64,000 bases of DNA from Tissierellia bacterium (GCA_030538075.1 JAUNUQ010000001.1:62001-126000), one strand, 5' to 3'. Positions 42,964 through 52,130 are shown, counted from the first letter of the stretch. Notes: generated by a model from the letters alone, not told the origin. A program made the numbers and translations.

Positions 42964-43539
42964 GTAGGTGCTAATGGGTAGCCCCTCTAACACCACCCAG
43001 CGTGCCGTTCGGCACTGGGCGGTTCAACTTAAATAATAATCAAGACAACTAATGAGTCCTCGCTTTGCGAGGATTTCTTTTGATATTTTGTATAGTCCAG
43101 TCGTTTTTGCTCCACATTTTCGTCAGGCTTAGGTTCTCACAGTCTTCGTTCCTATTGACTTTTAAGTTGTTCAGCCCTTCGCTCCACCCTCGTTACGGGG
43201 TTTCTACACTACTATGGCGTCAGCTGACTCCTCATCGTTCGTTGTCACTGCGGCAATACCACCGATGAGGCCTCACGGGATAAGTCTTCACTCATTCCTC
43301 GTCTACCTACCGAATCTACACATAGAAGTTACGGTCACCTTTTGAACTTTACCGCTTTTAGCCAGCTCATCCGTTCTATGTGCCTTGGTATTCGGTTCCT
43401 GTTTGCAGGCTACGATTTCGCTATGGCTTCCTCTCGCCCACACCTCACGATATGAACCTTGCCAGTCGCTATGGGTGAACGCTTACGACTACGCCCCGAA
43501 TGGACTCTCACCATTAGAGTAGGGACATGCCCGTCGTAC
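42964..43539 (-). mobile_element. Group II intron without its protein gene
   Basis: 576 nt on the minus strand. The 5' end is GTACGACGGGC (43539 down), close to the GUGCG-type start. Domain I text typical of bacterial introns follows. Domain V is intact at 42991-43025: stem CCGCCCAG-TGCC, loop GAAC, GGCA, a 2-nt CG bulge, then CTGGGTGG. A domain VI hairpin leads to a 3' end CACCTAC at about 42964. Where the maturase should begin, GTCAGCTGACGCCATAGTAG is followed by a stop and about 200 nt only, so the reverse transcriptase is missing. It could splice only with a maturase in trans. Confidence 0.8.
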
Positions 43540-43723
43540 AAGAAAAATACTCTACATCTGTGTCAGGAAAGGTATTCCTGAAGTTCGAAACAAAATTATT
43601 GCTTACATTCCTTTCAACCCTCTCTATCTTTTCGTAAAAAGACTTAGATATCTGCGTTTTCAATGCCATTTGCTCAATGTTTAGACCCAATGACTTCCTG
43701 AATGATATTAACTCGGTACGCAT
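43540..43723 (-). pseudogene. Small helix-turn-helix regulator gene interrupted by the group II intron
   Basis: ATG at 43723 behind TGGAGGTG. About 61 codons (MRTELISFRKSLGLNIEQMA, then LKTQISKSFYEKIERVERN) of an XRE/Cro-like HTH protein are read before the intron begins after VEYFS. Without splicing it ends nine residues inside the intron (stop at 43514). Precise splicing of 42964-43539 would give about eleven other residues (starting LDLCYAR) and a stop. It is divergent from the next XRE-like gene with an operator between. Confidence 0.6.
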
Positions 43724-43837
43724 TTCATCACCTCCAATCCATCTACACGTCATGTGTTGCTTATCTGCTACTACTCTTCTGGTGTGTTTGTCGAATGTTG
43801 TCCACACTTTGTGTCTAGTCAAATGAAATACACTAAT

Positions 43838-43850
43838 AGTATGTTATACT
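43838..43850. promoter_or_regulatory. Palindromic operator between divergent HTH genes
   Basis: AGTAT (43838-43842), GTT, ATACT (43846-43850): a perfect palindrome overlapping TTATACT, a probable -10 box for the plus-strand gene. Typical of sites bound by Cro/ImmR-type repressors. Confidence 0.5.
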
Positions 43851-43872
43851 ACAATAAGATGGAGATCGTGAA

Positions 43873-44187
43873 ATGGAGTTTGGCGACATATTAAAACAAC
43901 TAAGAGAAGAAAAAGGGATTACTCAAGCAGAGCTCGCTACAAGAGTAAGTTGATCACCGAGCTCTATTGAGATGTATGAACAAAATCGCAGAGATCCGGA
44001 CAAGGACACATTGATGAAGATTTCTGACATATTCAATGTTTCAATAGATTACTTACTTGGAAAAACAAGCATCTGAGCTCCAATTGAAACCGTGGTAGCC
44101 TCACACAACAGCGAGGAATGGACCGCTGAGGAGCTCATGGCGATTGAGGACTTTAAAGCATTCGTGAAATCACGGCGAGGAATGTAA
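43873..44187 (+). pseudogene. XRE-family (ImmR-like) repressor gene with two in-frame TGA codons
   Basis: One reading frame of 105 codons runs from ATG 43873 to TAA 44187 but is broken by TGA at codon 27 (after ELATRVS) and codon 67 (after LLGKTSI). Ignoring these, it is a complete XRE protein: FGDILKQLREEKGITQAELA, SSIEMYEQNRRDPDKDTLMK, FNVSIDYLLGKTS, then a short acidic C-terminus. Both TGAs could come from CGA by C-to-T change. The rest of the frame is intact, so the decay is recent, or readthrough occurs. Confidence 0.75.
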
Positions 44188-44210
44188 AGAACCTACAAGG
44201 AGGAAGAGAC

Positions 44211-45215
44211 ATGGACGAAAAAGGACAAATCCTACTATACCAAACCCAGCAGGGCGAAGTACGAGTCGAAGTCCGCTTTGAAGAGGAAACCTTCTGGATG
44301 ACGCAAAAAAGTATGGCGGAACTATTCGGCGTCGAGGTTCAAACCATAAACTATCACCTTCAAGAAATCTACAGTTCCGCAGAATTAACACAAGAAGCAA
44401 CGATTCGAAATTTTCGAATAGTTCAAAAAGAAGGTCAACGAAGTGTTGCGCGTATCATCAACTTTTATAATCTAGACGCCATTATCGCCGTAGGCTACCG
44501 TGTAAATTCATACCAGGCCACCCAATTTAGAAAATGGGCCACACAAACATTAAAAGAATACATCATCAAAGGATTTGTACTAAATGATGAAATGCTGAAA
44601 AACGGAAAACCCTTCGGTAGAGACTACTTTAAAGAACTACTAGAGAGAGTCCGTTCCATTCGTGCCAGCGAACGTCGGATTTGGCAACAAATAACAGATA
44701 TTTTCGCAGAAGTGTCCATCGACTACGACAAAAACGCCGACATCACGCGACAATTCTATGCAATGGTACAAAACAAATTCCATTATGCCATCACAGGCAA
44801 AACCGCTGCTGAGATCATCTACAGTAGTGCAGACCACACCCAAGAGAACATGGGGTTAAAAACTTGGAAAAACGCTCCAGATGGTCGAATACTAAAGTCC
44901 GATACACAAACTGCAAAAAACTATCTTGATGAAAAACAAATCAAAGCACTTGAAAGAAACGTCAGTGGATTCTTCGACTATATCGAAGATTTAGTTGAGA
45001 GAGAAAACACATTCTCCATGGAACAATTCGCAATTAGTGTAGATGCATTTTTAGAATTTCGCCAATACAAAATCTTACCAGACAACAACAAAGGAAGCAT
45101 CTCAAGCCAGCAAGCTAAAGAGAAGGCATCTTCAGAATATTCCATATTTAATAAAACACAAAAACTGACCTCAGATTTCGACAAGTTCACAAAAAAAGTT
45201 CTAAAAAAGAACTAA
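44211..45215 (+). CDS. rhuM: RhuM family protein
   Basis: 334 aa, intact, ATG after AAGGAGGAAG. The RhuM family is recognised by ILLYQTQQGEVRVEVRFEEE in two parts, FWMTQKSMAELFGVE (a winged-helix-like segment), IINFYNLDAIIAVGYRVNS and YIIKGFVLNDEMLKNG. RhuM proteins occur on pathogenicity islands, prophages and next to restriction genes; the biochemical role is unknown, and the name from Salmonella does not show virulence here. It is the only intact large gene of the decayed island. Codon use is more AT-rich than in its neighbours. Confidence 0.9.
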   Translation: MDEKGQILLYQTQQGEVRVEVRFEEETFWMTQKSMAELFGVEVQTINYHLQEIYSSAELTQEATIRNFRIVQKEGQRSVARIINFYNLDAIIAVGYRVNSYQATQFRKWATQTLKEYIIKGFVLNDEMLKNGKPFGRDYFKELLERVRSIRASERRIWQQITDIFAEVSIDYDKNADITRQFYAMVQNKFHYAITGKTAAEIIYSSADHTQENMGLKTWKNAPDGRILKSDTQTAKNYLDEKQIKALERNVSGFFDYIEDLVERENTFSMEQFAISVDAFLEFRQYKILPDNNKGSISSQQAKEKASSEYSIFNKTQKLTSDFDKFTKKVLKKN

Positions 45216-45318
45216 TCGAACCGAATCCTAGGCAAAGCCGTGTCCAAGCTGCAAACCATAATGGAAAAACTGAAATATAGGCCTTTTTGCCGCAGGCTTA
45301 TATTCTTAGCTCAAAAAA

Positions 45319-45330
45319 GAACATACGTTC
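45319..45330. promoter_or_regulatory. Possible LexA (SOS) box before immA
   Basis: GAACATACGTTC fits the Bacillota LexA consensus GAAC-N4-GTTC with the preferred inner bases. It lies 15 bp upstream of the ImmA start. About one chance match to GAACN4GTTC is expected in a window of this size, so position is the main support. Confidence 0.4.
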
Positions 45331-45345
45331 AAACCGGGTGACTAT

Positions 45346-45789
45346 ATGTATGAAAAATTGATGAAAGAATACGAGGACAAGGTAAAGATCTATGAAATGC
45401 CCCTAGCTGGAAGCCTAAAAGGGCTCTACGTAGATGGAAATATAGCAATCAGTACCAATCTATCCTCTGCAGATAAATACACAGTACTGGCGGAGGAGAT
45501 CGGCCATTACCTCCTCAGTGCAGGAGATATCATCGATCAAACGAAGATGAATAATAGAAAACAGGAGAAGCTGGCCAGAGCCTGGGCATATGAAAAGACC
45601 GTCCCAATCAGCGAGCTCATAAAGGGATACGAAAAAAGACTACAGAGCTACGAGGAAATGGCAGAGATGCTCGGGGTGTCACTGCAATATCTAGGCGATG
45701 TACTCAACTATTACCATGGAAGATATGGCTACTGGCAAAGATTTGACGGTTGCTTAATCACTTTTAAGCCGTTACGAATCATTAAATGA
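45346..45789 (+). CDS. immA: ImmA/IrrE family protein (EExGH variant)
   Basis: 147 aa. ImmA cleaves its partner ImmR-type repressor to derepress mobile elements. The zinc-site helix reads YTVLAEEIGHYLLSAGD: the first His of HExxH is Glu, as in a number of phage-borne ImmA-like proteins, so catalysis is uncertain. The C-terminal part (EEMAEMLGVSLQYLGDVLN) matches the family. Its expected target, the XRE gene at 43873, is broken. No good ribosome site precedes the ATG. Confidence 0.82.
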   Translation: MYEKLMKEYEDKVKIYEMPLAGSLKGLYVDGNIAISTNLSSADKYTVLAEEIGHYLLSAGDIIDQTKMNNRKQEKLARAWAYEKTVPISELIKGYEKRLQSYEEMAEMLGVSLQYLGDVLNYYHGRYGYWQRFDGCLITFKPLRIIK

Positions 45790-45807
45790 TATAGAAGGAG
45801 GTTCAAA

Positions 45808-45933
45808 ATAGCTGGGCATTGGGAGAAAAGAGGAGAGAACTCATATCGATTAATCTGCTATCGAGAAAACGAGAGAATGACGAAAACGATCAAAGTACTA
45901 GGCAGAACAGAAAGAGAGAGAAGGAGAAGGTAG
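45808..45933 (+). pseudogene. N-terminal stub of a phage-type tyrosine integrase
   Basis: AAGGAGG (45795-45801) and 6 bp later ATA where ATG is expected, then AGHWEKRGENSYRLICYREN and further about 20 residues to TAG at 45931. The first 40 residues resemble the AP2-like arm-binding domain that begins integrases of Bacillota elements. The start is changed and the catalytic domain is gone. It points toward tRNA-Val, the likely integration target. Confidence 0.6.
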
Positions 45934-45934
45934 T

Positions 45935-45966
45935 AGAAAAAGGACCAGTTAATTCGTCCTGGTCCT
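45935..45966 (-). terminator. Terminator of tRNA-Val
   Basis: AGGACCAG (45941-45948) pairs with CTGGTCCT (45959-45966); on the minus strand TTTTC follows. It lies about 95 bp past the tRNA. Confidence 0.65.
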
Positions 45967-46059
45967 CACTTCCTTCCCAATTTCTTCCCAATTGTAAAAA
46001 GCGAATATTATGCATTTTTACAAACCTTTAAACCATCGGGTTTATTGTAATAAAAAATA

Positions 46060-46136
<77 letters not shown>

Positions 46137-46483
46137 ACAACTTGGTTAATCATAACATAGTCCGGAACGAATTTCAAGGGATTTTACGAGAATTTTTGTT
46201 TTATTTTTCCCTCTTCTATTTTGGGCAGACAAATAGCGAGGTCTCCCTCGCCATTTGCCTGGAGTTAATTATGATGAAAAAGAATAAACAGGAGATCTTC
46301 TTGTTTGTAATTCAAATTATAGCGGAAGTATTTCATTTTGTCAACGTTTTCCGAAACTTGAATTTTACCTCCTATTAACATTGCTATCCTGCCACTTCTG
46401 AACTCTCTTAGCGTTTGCAAGGCTGATATCCTCTTGGAATTCTTTAAGTTTTTCGTCTGTTTGTCAAAATGTATAGGGTTTCT
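46137..46483. other. Gene-free interval after tRNA-Val
   Basis: About 350 bp, AT-rich. No supported gene. It contains one hairpin at 46224-46259 (GGCA..AAAT.GCGAGG with CCTCGC.ATTTGCC, 4-nt loop) of unknown role. The tRNA promoter should lie at its left end. Confidence 0.4.
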
Positions 46484-46524
46484 AAAAGAAAAAACAGCCA
46501 CTGGGTCTCTCGCCAGTGGCTGTT
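46484..46524 (-). terminator. Terminator of the activase gene
   Basis: AACAGCCACTGG (46493-46504) and CCAGTGGCTGTT (46513-46524) form a perfect 12-bp stem, with TTTTTTCTTTT on the minus strand. It begins right after the stop at 46528. Confidence 0.92.
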
Positions 46525-46527
46525 ACT

Positions 46528-49500
46528 CTATCTGCTCTGGTCCAAATAGAGGACCTTCGACTCTTCTTCTCTCTTCTGTTCGGAAGTCTGGACAATATTC
46601 TCCCTCGCCGTGGAGAGCATCAGTTTGATTCGGTTGACCTGATTGACCTCGCTAGCACCTGGGTCGTAGTCAATGGGGATGATATTGGCTTGCGGATGGA
46701 TCTCCCGCAGCTTCTTGATGACCCCTTTCCCAGTGATATGATTGGGCAGGCAGCCAAAGGGCTGAATACAGACGATATTGGAGGCACCCATCTCGATGAG
46801 CTCCACCATCTCAGCTGTGAGCAGCCATCCCTCTCCATATTGGTTTCCCGTGGAGATGATGCCATCTACCATCTTCTCCAGATTCTCGATATACTCCGGA
46901 GCGTGGAATCGAGTACCTTCCAGAGCTTCTCTGATATAGACTCGGTAGTGCTCGATATACCAGACGCCGATCTGTGCGAGCCCAGCACCGAATGCCCCCT
47001 TGGATAGGAGTTTGTATTTATGCCTTGCATTTCGCAGACAATACATCAAAAAGTCCGTCAGATCGGAGACGATGACCTCCGTGTCCTCTGCTTCCAGGAT
47101 CTGCTGCAGATTGTTGTTGGCCTCTGGCAGGTATTTTACGAGGATTTCCCCGACGATGCCGACCTTTGGAATATTTCGCATCTTGATTTCCAGTTTGTCG
47201 AAATCCGTGACGATGTCCTGTACATGGACCTTATACATCTTGGAGTTGGGCTTTTGGACGAATTCCTTGAGCCTTTTGATCCACTGATTCTTCAGGTGAT
47301 CCGTCGAGCCCTTGATGCGCTCATATGGTCTGGTGGCATTGGACAGTCGCATCAACAAATCGCCTAATAGCACGGATAAGATGCATTTGTAGATGAGGGG
47401 ATAGGTGAGATTGAAGCCCTCACTGGTCTCTATTCCCTGGGCGGAGAGTGCAATGACCGGTACCTGGGGCATATCCGCTTCATCCAATGCCTTTCGGATA
47501 AAGCCCACATAGTTGGAGGCTCGACAAGCTCCACCCGTCTGGGACATCAAAAGAGCCGTTGTGTCAGGATCGTATTTTCCAGATTGTAGGGCTTCCATAA
47601 ACTGACCGACGACGGTAATCGAGGGGTAGCAGGCGTCATTGTTCACATACTTCAGCCCCTCCTCTATGACCTTCGCATCCACCTTGGGTAAGAATTCGAT
47701 CTTGTAACCTTCACTTTGAAGGGCGGATTCGATCAATTCGAAATGATCCGGTGCCATCTGCGGCGCCAATATGGTATGGGTCTTTTTCTTTGCCCTGTCA
47801 AATCGAGGGGCTACCGGTTTGATGATCGGACTTCTCAGCACGGTCTTTTTGCCTTGAATCGCCTGCATCAGCGATCGAAGGCGGATCTTGACGGCACCTA
47901 GGTTGGAGACTTCATCGATCTTTAGAACGGTGTAGATCTTGCCGTGGGCGTGGAGGATCTCATTGACCTGATCCGTGGTGACTGCGTCGATGCCGCAGCC
48001 AAAGGAGTTCAACTGGACCATCTCCAGATCTTCTCGTTCACCGACAAATTGAGCAGCTCGATATAGTCTAGAGTGGTACACCCATTGGTCTAACACCCTG
48101 AGCTCGTGATTGATGTCCCCTCGGTCCACTAGGGCGTCTTCTGAGATCACCGCAAAACCCAAAGAAGTGATCAGTTCGGCAATGCCGTGATTGATTTCTG
48201 GGTCAATATGATAGGGTCGTCCCGCTAGGACGATGCCCTTCGTATTGTTTTCATTCAGATATTCAAGGGCTCTTTTGCCCTCTTCAATCAAGTCTTCCCT
48301 GTACTTCTCCAGGGAATCATAGCCCATTCGAACAGCACCTCGGATGTCCGTCTTGGAGAATCCAAAGCCGGCGAACTCCTCGTGGAGTCGATTCACTAAG
48401 CGCTTCTCATCGTCGAAGGACAAAAAGGGATTCATAAAGAGCACATCCTGATCGACCAGGGAGTCCACATTGTTTTTGATGACCTCTGGGTACCCGGCCA
48501 CAACCGGACAGTTCAGATGGTTTTGCGCCTTTTCATATTCTTTTGCCTCATAGAAGATCGAGGGGTAGAAGATGAATTTTGCACCCTTTTCCACCAGATC
48601 CTCGATATGACCATGGGCCAATTTAGCCGGGTAACATGCGGTCTCACTGGTGATGGAGGCGATTCCCTTCTCGTACATGCCCCGATCACTAATTCCCGAG
48701 AGCAGTACACTATAGCCCAAATTGGTAAAAAAGCTGTGCCAGAAGGGATAGTTTTCATATATATTCAAGACCCTGGGAATGCCCACCACACCCCGAGGAG
48801 CCAGCTCCTCTGGTATGGACTCGTAGTCGAAGAGTCTCTTGTTCTTGTATGCGTAGAGATTTGGCAGCTCGGATTTTTCGGTCTTTATTCCGCTTCCCCG
48901 CTCACATCGATTGCCGATGATATATCGGGATCCATCGGAGAACTTATTGACCGTCAGGGCGCAGTTATTGCTACAAAGGCCGCATCTTGCCGATCTTTGA
49001 GTATAGGAAAAATCTTCAATTTGTTCCAGTTTGTAGAGCGTCGACTCACCCTCTGCTCGCTCTTTGGCGATCAGAGCCATGCCAAAGGCCCCCATCAATC
49101 CAGCGATGGATGGACGTATGGGCTCGCGCCCGGAAATCTTTTCAAAGGCCCTCAGGATCCCATCTCCGTAGAAAGTACCACCTTGTACGACGATATTTTC
49201 CCCCAATTTGCTGGGATCTCGCAGCTTGATGACCTTCTGTAGGGCATTTTTAATGACGGAATAGCACAGTCCAGCTGCGATATCTCCGACCTCTGCCCCC
49301 TCCTTTTGCGCCTGCTTCACCTTGGAGTTCATGAAGACGGTGCACCTGGAACCCAGATCTACTGGGTTTTTAGCCAATAGGGATGCCTCATGAAACTCTG
49401 TGATCCCCATTCCCAATGACTTCGAAAAAGTCTCGATAAAGGAACCACATCCAGATGAACAGGCTTCGTTCAATTGGATGGAGTCAATGATGCCATTGGA

Positions 49501-50787
49501 AATATGCATGGCCTTCATGTCCTGTCCGCCGATGTCCAGGATGAAATCCACATCGGGATTGAAGTGCTTGGCGGCGCGGTAATGGGCGATCGTCTCCACT
49601 TCTCCATGATCGATCTTCATGGCGGCTTTAAGGAAGTCCTCGCCGTAGCCTGTGATCCCACTGCTCTTGATCACAGCCCTCTCTCCGAGTCGACCATAGA
49701 TTTCCTTTAGGACCTCGATCAGCAGTTCCAGGGGCTTACCTCGATTATTGGCATAGTGGGAGAAGAGGATTCGATCCTCCTCGTCGATCAAGATCACCTT
49801 TGAAGTCGTCGAACCGGCGTCCACTCCGAGATAACAGACACCCTCATAACCGTCGAGCTGTCCTTCTTCAATGGTCTCTGCCGCGTGGCGATCTCGAAAG
49901 GCCTGTAGCTCCGCCTCGTCTTCGAAGAGTCTCTCGAGCACATTTTCCGCTTCTAAAACCGGTTCGATATCCTCCTCGATCTTGTCCATTAGGGATCGGA
50001 AGGAGATCTCAGAGGATTCCAAAGAGGATAGAGCGGCTCCCATGGCCACGAAGAGCTGGGAGTTCTCTGGTATGATGAAGTGATTGGTCTGTTCGCCCAA
50101 AGTCTCAATAAATCGATCACAAAGGCCGTCTAAGAAATGTAGGGGCCCACCGACTAAGGCGATATTTCCCTTGATCGGCCTTCCGCATGCCAGGTTGGAG
50201 ATGGTTTGATTGACGACCGATTGGAATACGGAAGCGGAGATGTCCTCTTTCGAAGCCCCTTGATTGATCAGGGCCTGGATATCCGTCTTGGCAAAGACAC
50301 CGCATCTGGATGCGATGGGATAGATCTTCTTGAAACGCTTGGACTGCTCATTGAGCTGAGAAGCATCCATCTCCATCAGGGACGCCATCTGATCAATGAA
50401 GGCGCCTGTGCCGCCGGCACAGATGGAGTTCATCCGCTGCTCCACATTTCCGGACAGATAGGTGATCTTAGAATCCTCACCACCCAATTCGATGGCGACA
50501 TCTGTTTCCGGTACAAAATTTCGGATGGCCATGGTGCCCGCCACCACTTCTTGCACGAAGGGAATCCCCAAGTATTTCTCCACAAACATGCCACCGGAGC
50601 CGGTGACATGGATGGTGATGTATTCATTTTTAAATCTCCGATAGGCATCCGTGACCATTTCACGAACCGTTGCCTTCACATCGGACCTGTGACGCTGATA
50701 ATTAGAATATAGAATGTCAAAATCGGAGGATAAAACAACGAGCTTTACCGTCGTCGATCCGACATCCAAACCCACATGTAGTAGCAT
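46528..50787 (-). CDS. Giant acyl-CoA dehydratase activase-like protein (BadF/HgdC ATPase plus DUF2229)
   Basis: 1419 aa. Two ASKHA ATPase domains in tandem (GLDVGSTTVKLVVLSSD at residue 6; GVDAGSTTSKVILID near 323), each with GGxDxK-type and CAGGTGAF/CSSGCGSF cluster-ligand motifs, so likely a 4Fe-4S bound between subunits. A Cys segment (CGLCSNNCAL near 600) and DUF2229/dehydratase-like domains (to the C-terminus, QTGGACRASNY, SFGCGIDAV) follow. Single-domain relatives activate 2-hydroxyacyl-CoA dehydratases by ATP-driven electron transfer. The substrate of these large fusions is unknown. Length is typical for the fused family in Clostridia. Confidence 0.93.
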   Translation of the reverse strand: MLLHVGLDVGSTTVKLVVLSSDFDILYSNYQRHRSDVKATVREMVTDAYRRFKNEYITIHVTGSGGMFVEKYLGIPFVQEVVAGTMAIRNFVPETDVAIELGGEDSKITYLSGNVEQRMNSICAGGTGAFIDQMASLMEMDASQLNEQSKRFKKIYPIASRCGVFAKTDIQALINQGASKEDISASVFQSVVNQTISNLACGRPIKGNIALVGGPLHFLDGLCDRFIETLGEQTNHFIIPENSQLFVAMGAALSSLESSEISFRSLMDKIEEDIEPVLEAENVLERLFEDEAELQAFRDRHAAETIEEGQLDGYEGVCYLGVDAGSTTSKVILIDEEDRILFSHYANNRGKPLELLIEVLKEIYGRLGERAVIKSSGITGYGEDFLKAAMKIDHGEVETIAHYRAAKHFNPDVDFILDIGGQDMKAMHISNGIIDSIQLNEACSSGCGSFIETFSKSLGMGITEFHEASLLAKNPVDLGSRCTVFMNSKVKQAQKEGAEVGDIAAGLCYSVIKNALQKVIKLRDPSKLGENIVVQGGTFYGDGILRAFEKISGREPIRPSIAGLMGAFGMALIAKERAEGESTLYKLEQIEDFSYTQRSARCGLCSNNCALTVNKFSDGSRYIIGNRCERGSGIKTEKSELPNLYAYKNKRLFDYESIPEELAPRGVVGIPRVLNIYENYPFWHSFFTNLGYSVLLSGISDRGMYEKGIASITSETACYPAKLAHGHIEDLVEKGAKFIFYPSIFYEAKEYEKAQNHLNCPVVAGYPEVIKNNVDSLVDQDVLFMNPFLSFDDEKRLVNRLHEEFAGFGFSKTDIRGAVRMGYDSLEKYREDLIEEGKRALEYLNENNTKGIVLAGRPYHIDPEINHGIAELITSLGFAVISEDALVDRGDINHELRVLDQWVYHSRLYRAAQFVGEREDLEMVQLNSFGCGIDAVTTDQVNEILHAHGKIYTVLKIDEVSNLGAVKIRLRSLMQAIQGKKTVLRSPIIKPVAPRFDRAKKKTHTILAPQMAPDHFELIESALQSEGYKIEFLPKVDAKVIEEGLKYVNNDACYPSITVVGQFMEALQSGKYDPDTTALLMSQTGGACRASNYVGFIRKALDEADMPQVPVIALSAQGIETSEGFNLTYPLIYKCILSVLLGDLLMRLSNATRPYERIKGSTDHLKNQWIKRLKEFVQKPNSKMYKVHVQDIVTDFDKLEIKMRNIPKVGIVGEILVKYLPEANNNLQQILEAEDTEVIVSDLTDFLMYCLRNARHKYKLLSKGAFGAGLAQIGVWYIEHYRVYIREALEGTRFHAPEYIENLEKMVDGIISTGNQYGEGWLLTAEMVELIEMGASNIVCIQPFGCLPNHITGKGVIKKLREIHPQANIIPIDYDPGASEVNQVNRIKLMLSTARENIVQTSEQKREEESKVLYLDQSR

Positions 50788-50857
50788 TCGATAGGGACTC
50801 CTTTCAACTCCTACTTAAATAATACACTTTATTATATCACATAAGGATGATGTTCTG

Positions 50858-51775
50858 TTAAAAATACAGGTTAGAATTGGGATAATCCATCCCCTGCACG
50901 ATCCTGCGCTGCTTGAGCTCCCGATGAATGGAACCCAGTACACTGAGTTTGTCTGCTGCCCACAGAGGAGCGACGAGCTTTTCTTTGTTCCCATCCCCTG
51001 TGAGACGGTGAAAGACGACGCTCGGCTTCGTTCGTGCAATTGCCGTACAGACGGCAGAAATATAGCGATTCTTGTCCAAGGGGATCAGTTCCCCACTCAG
51101 ATAAAGGGCATAGATGGGACTATTTGACTGAATAAATAGGCTGTGGATCTTGATCCCAAACAGATCCTGTGCGCTGACATAGTCTACGCTATGCATCCAG
51201 TCTCTCTCATCTTCTCCCGGCAAGCCGAAGATCACATGACATACGCAGCGAATCCCCCTCTCAGAAAGACGGTTCACAGCATCATCAAATACCTGATGGC
51301 CATAGCCACGATTTAATCTGTCCAGTGTATCCTCTCGGATGGTCTGCATGCCCAGTTCCACCCAGAGGAAGGTATGCTGGTTTAGCTCCGTCAACAGGTC
51401 TAGCACATCCTCACCCAGACAATCCCCTCTTGTTGCAATGGCCAGCCCGACGACTCCCGGCTGCTCTAGAGCAGTATAGAAGAGTTCACGCAGTCGTTCG
51501 ATCCCGCCATAGGTGTTGGTATGATTTTGAAAATAGGCGATATAAACGCCCTCCGGCCATTTTCCAGCCAAAATACGCCGCTGCTCCTCCATTTGGGTGG
51601 ATACTTTGACCTGACTCCTAACATCCACATCATCCTCAGCGCAGAAAAGACAACCGCCTACTCCGACAAATCCGTCTCGATTGGGACAAGTGAAGCTTCC
51701 CTCTAGGGATAGCTTTAAGACTTTTTGACCAAAGACCTCGGTAAAATAATCATGAAAACCCAGATACCTAGACAT
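50858..51775 (-). CDS. Radical SAM protein of the TIGR01212/YhcC family
   Basis: 305 aa. N-terminal VLKLSLEGSFTCPNRDGFVG and GGCLFCAEDD hold the cluster cysteines (C-x14-15-C-x2-C spacing of this family). IAYFQNHTNTYGGIERLREL and WVELGMQTIREDTLDRLNRGY are further family marks. Function unproven; members are small conserved radical SAM enzymes. ATG follows AGGAGG. Confidence 0.92.
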   Translation of the reverse strand: MSRYLGFHDYFTEVFGQKVLKLSLEGSFTCPNRDGFVGVGGCLFCAEDDVDVRSQVKVSTQMEEQRRILAGKWPEGVYIAYFQNHTNTYGGIERLRELFYTALEQPGVVGLAIATRGDCLGEDVLDLLTELNQHTFLWVELGMQTIREDTLDRLNRGYGHQVFDDAVNRLSERGIRCVCHVIFGLPGEDERDWMHSVDYVSAQDLFGIKIHSLFIQSNSPIYALYLSGELIPLDKNRYISAVCTAIARTKPSVVFHRLTGDGNKEKLVAPLWAADKLSVLGSIHRELKQRRIVQGMDYPNSNLYF

Positions 51776-51934
51776 GAATCGCCTCCTGTCCTTAGTATAT
51801 CACAAGAGTCGTTATGATGTCCTGACCTTTCTCTTCCATTGTGATCTCCAGGGATGATAATTTCGAATGCAGACATCTCTCCACATTTTGATTCTGCCTT
51901 GATCTTAACTCTCCGTTCTGGAGTCGTGGATAGG

Positions 51935-51983
51935 ACAAAAAACCGGCGAAGGCCTCTTTGATGAAAAGAGCCCTTCGCCGGTT
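51935..51983 (-). terminator. Strong terminator of the symporter gene
   Basis: AACCGGCGAAGG (51941-51952) pairs with CCTTCGCCGGTT (51972-51983), with further CTCTT/AAGAG pairing inside; TTTTTTG follows on the minus strand. It lies about 150 bp after the stop at 52131; 51776-52130 holds no other supported gene. Confidence 0.92.
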
Positions 51984-52130
51984 CGATAGATTGATGAAGA
52001 CTTTGGCATCTTTGATTTGGGTTAAGCGCTTCAAACGGAGCCGGATCCACCTGCTCAATGGAAAAGAAGACAAGTCCTGTCTATTCGTCCACTATTGTGC
52101 CCTTTCATCTCATTAACCATCGTCTTATTT

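Noticed and set aside
43873..44187. TGA codons in the XRE gene as selenocysteine, prompted by yedF in the window
   Set aside because: XRE repressors have no Cys at these positions, no SECIS-like hairpin was evident, and both codons fit simple CGA-to-TGA mutation.
46142..46378. Small plus-strand frames between tRNA-Val and the activase gene
   Set aside because: Low-complexity, Phe/Ile-rich translation, no ribosome site, and a hairpin inside; no support as genes.
51792..52073. A 93-codon minus-strand frame upstream of the radical SAM gene
   Set aside because: It runs straight through a 12-bp perfect terminator stem, has no family resemblance and no convincing ribosome site.
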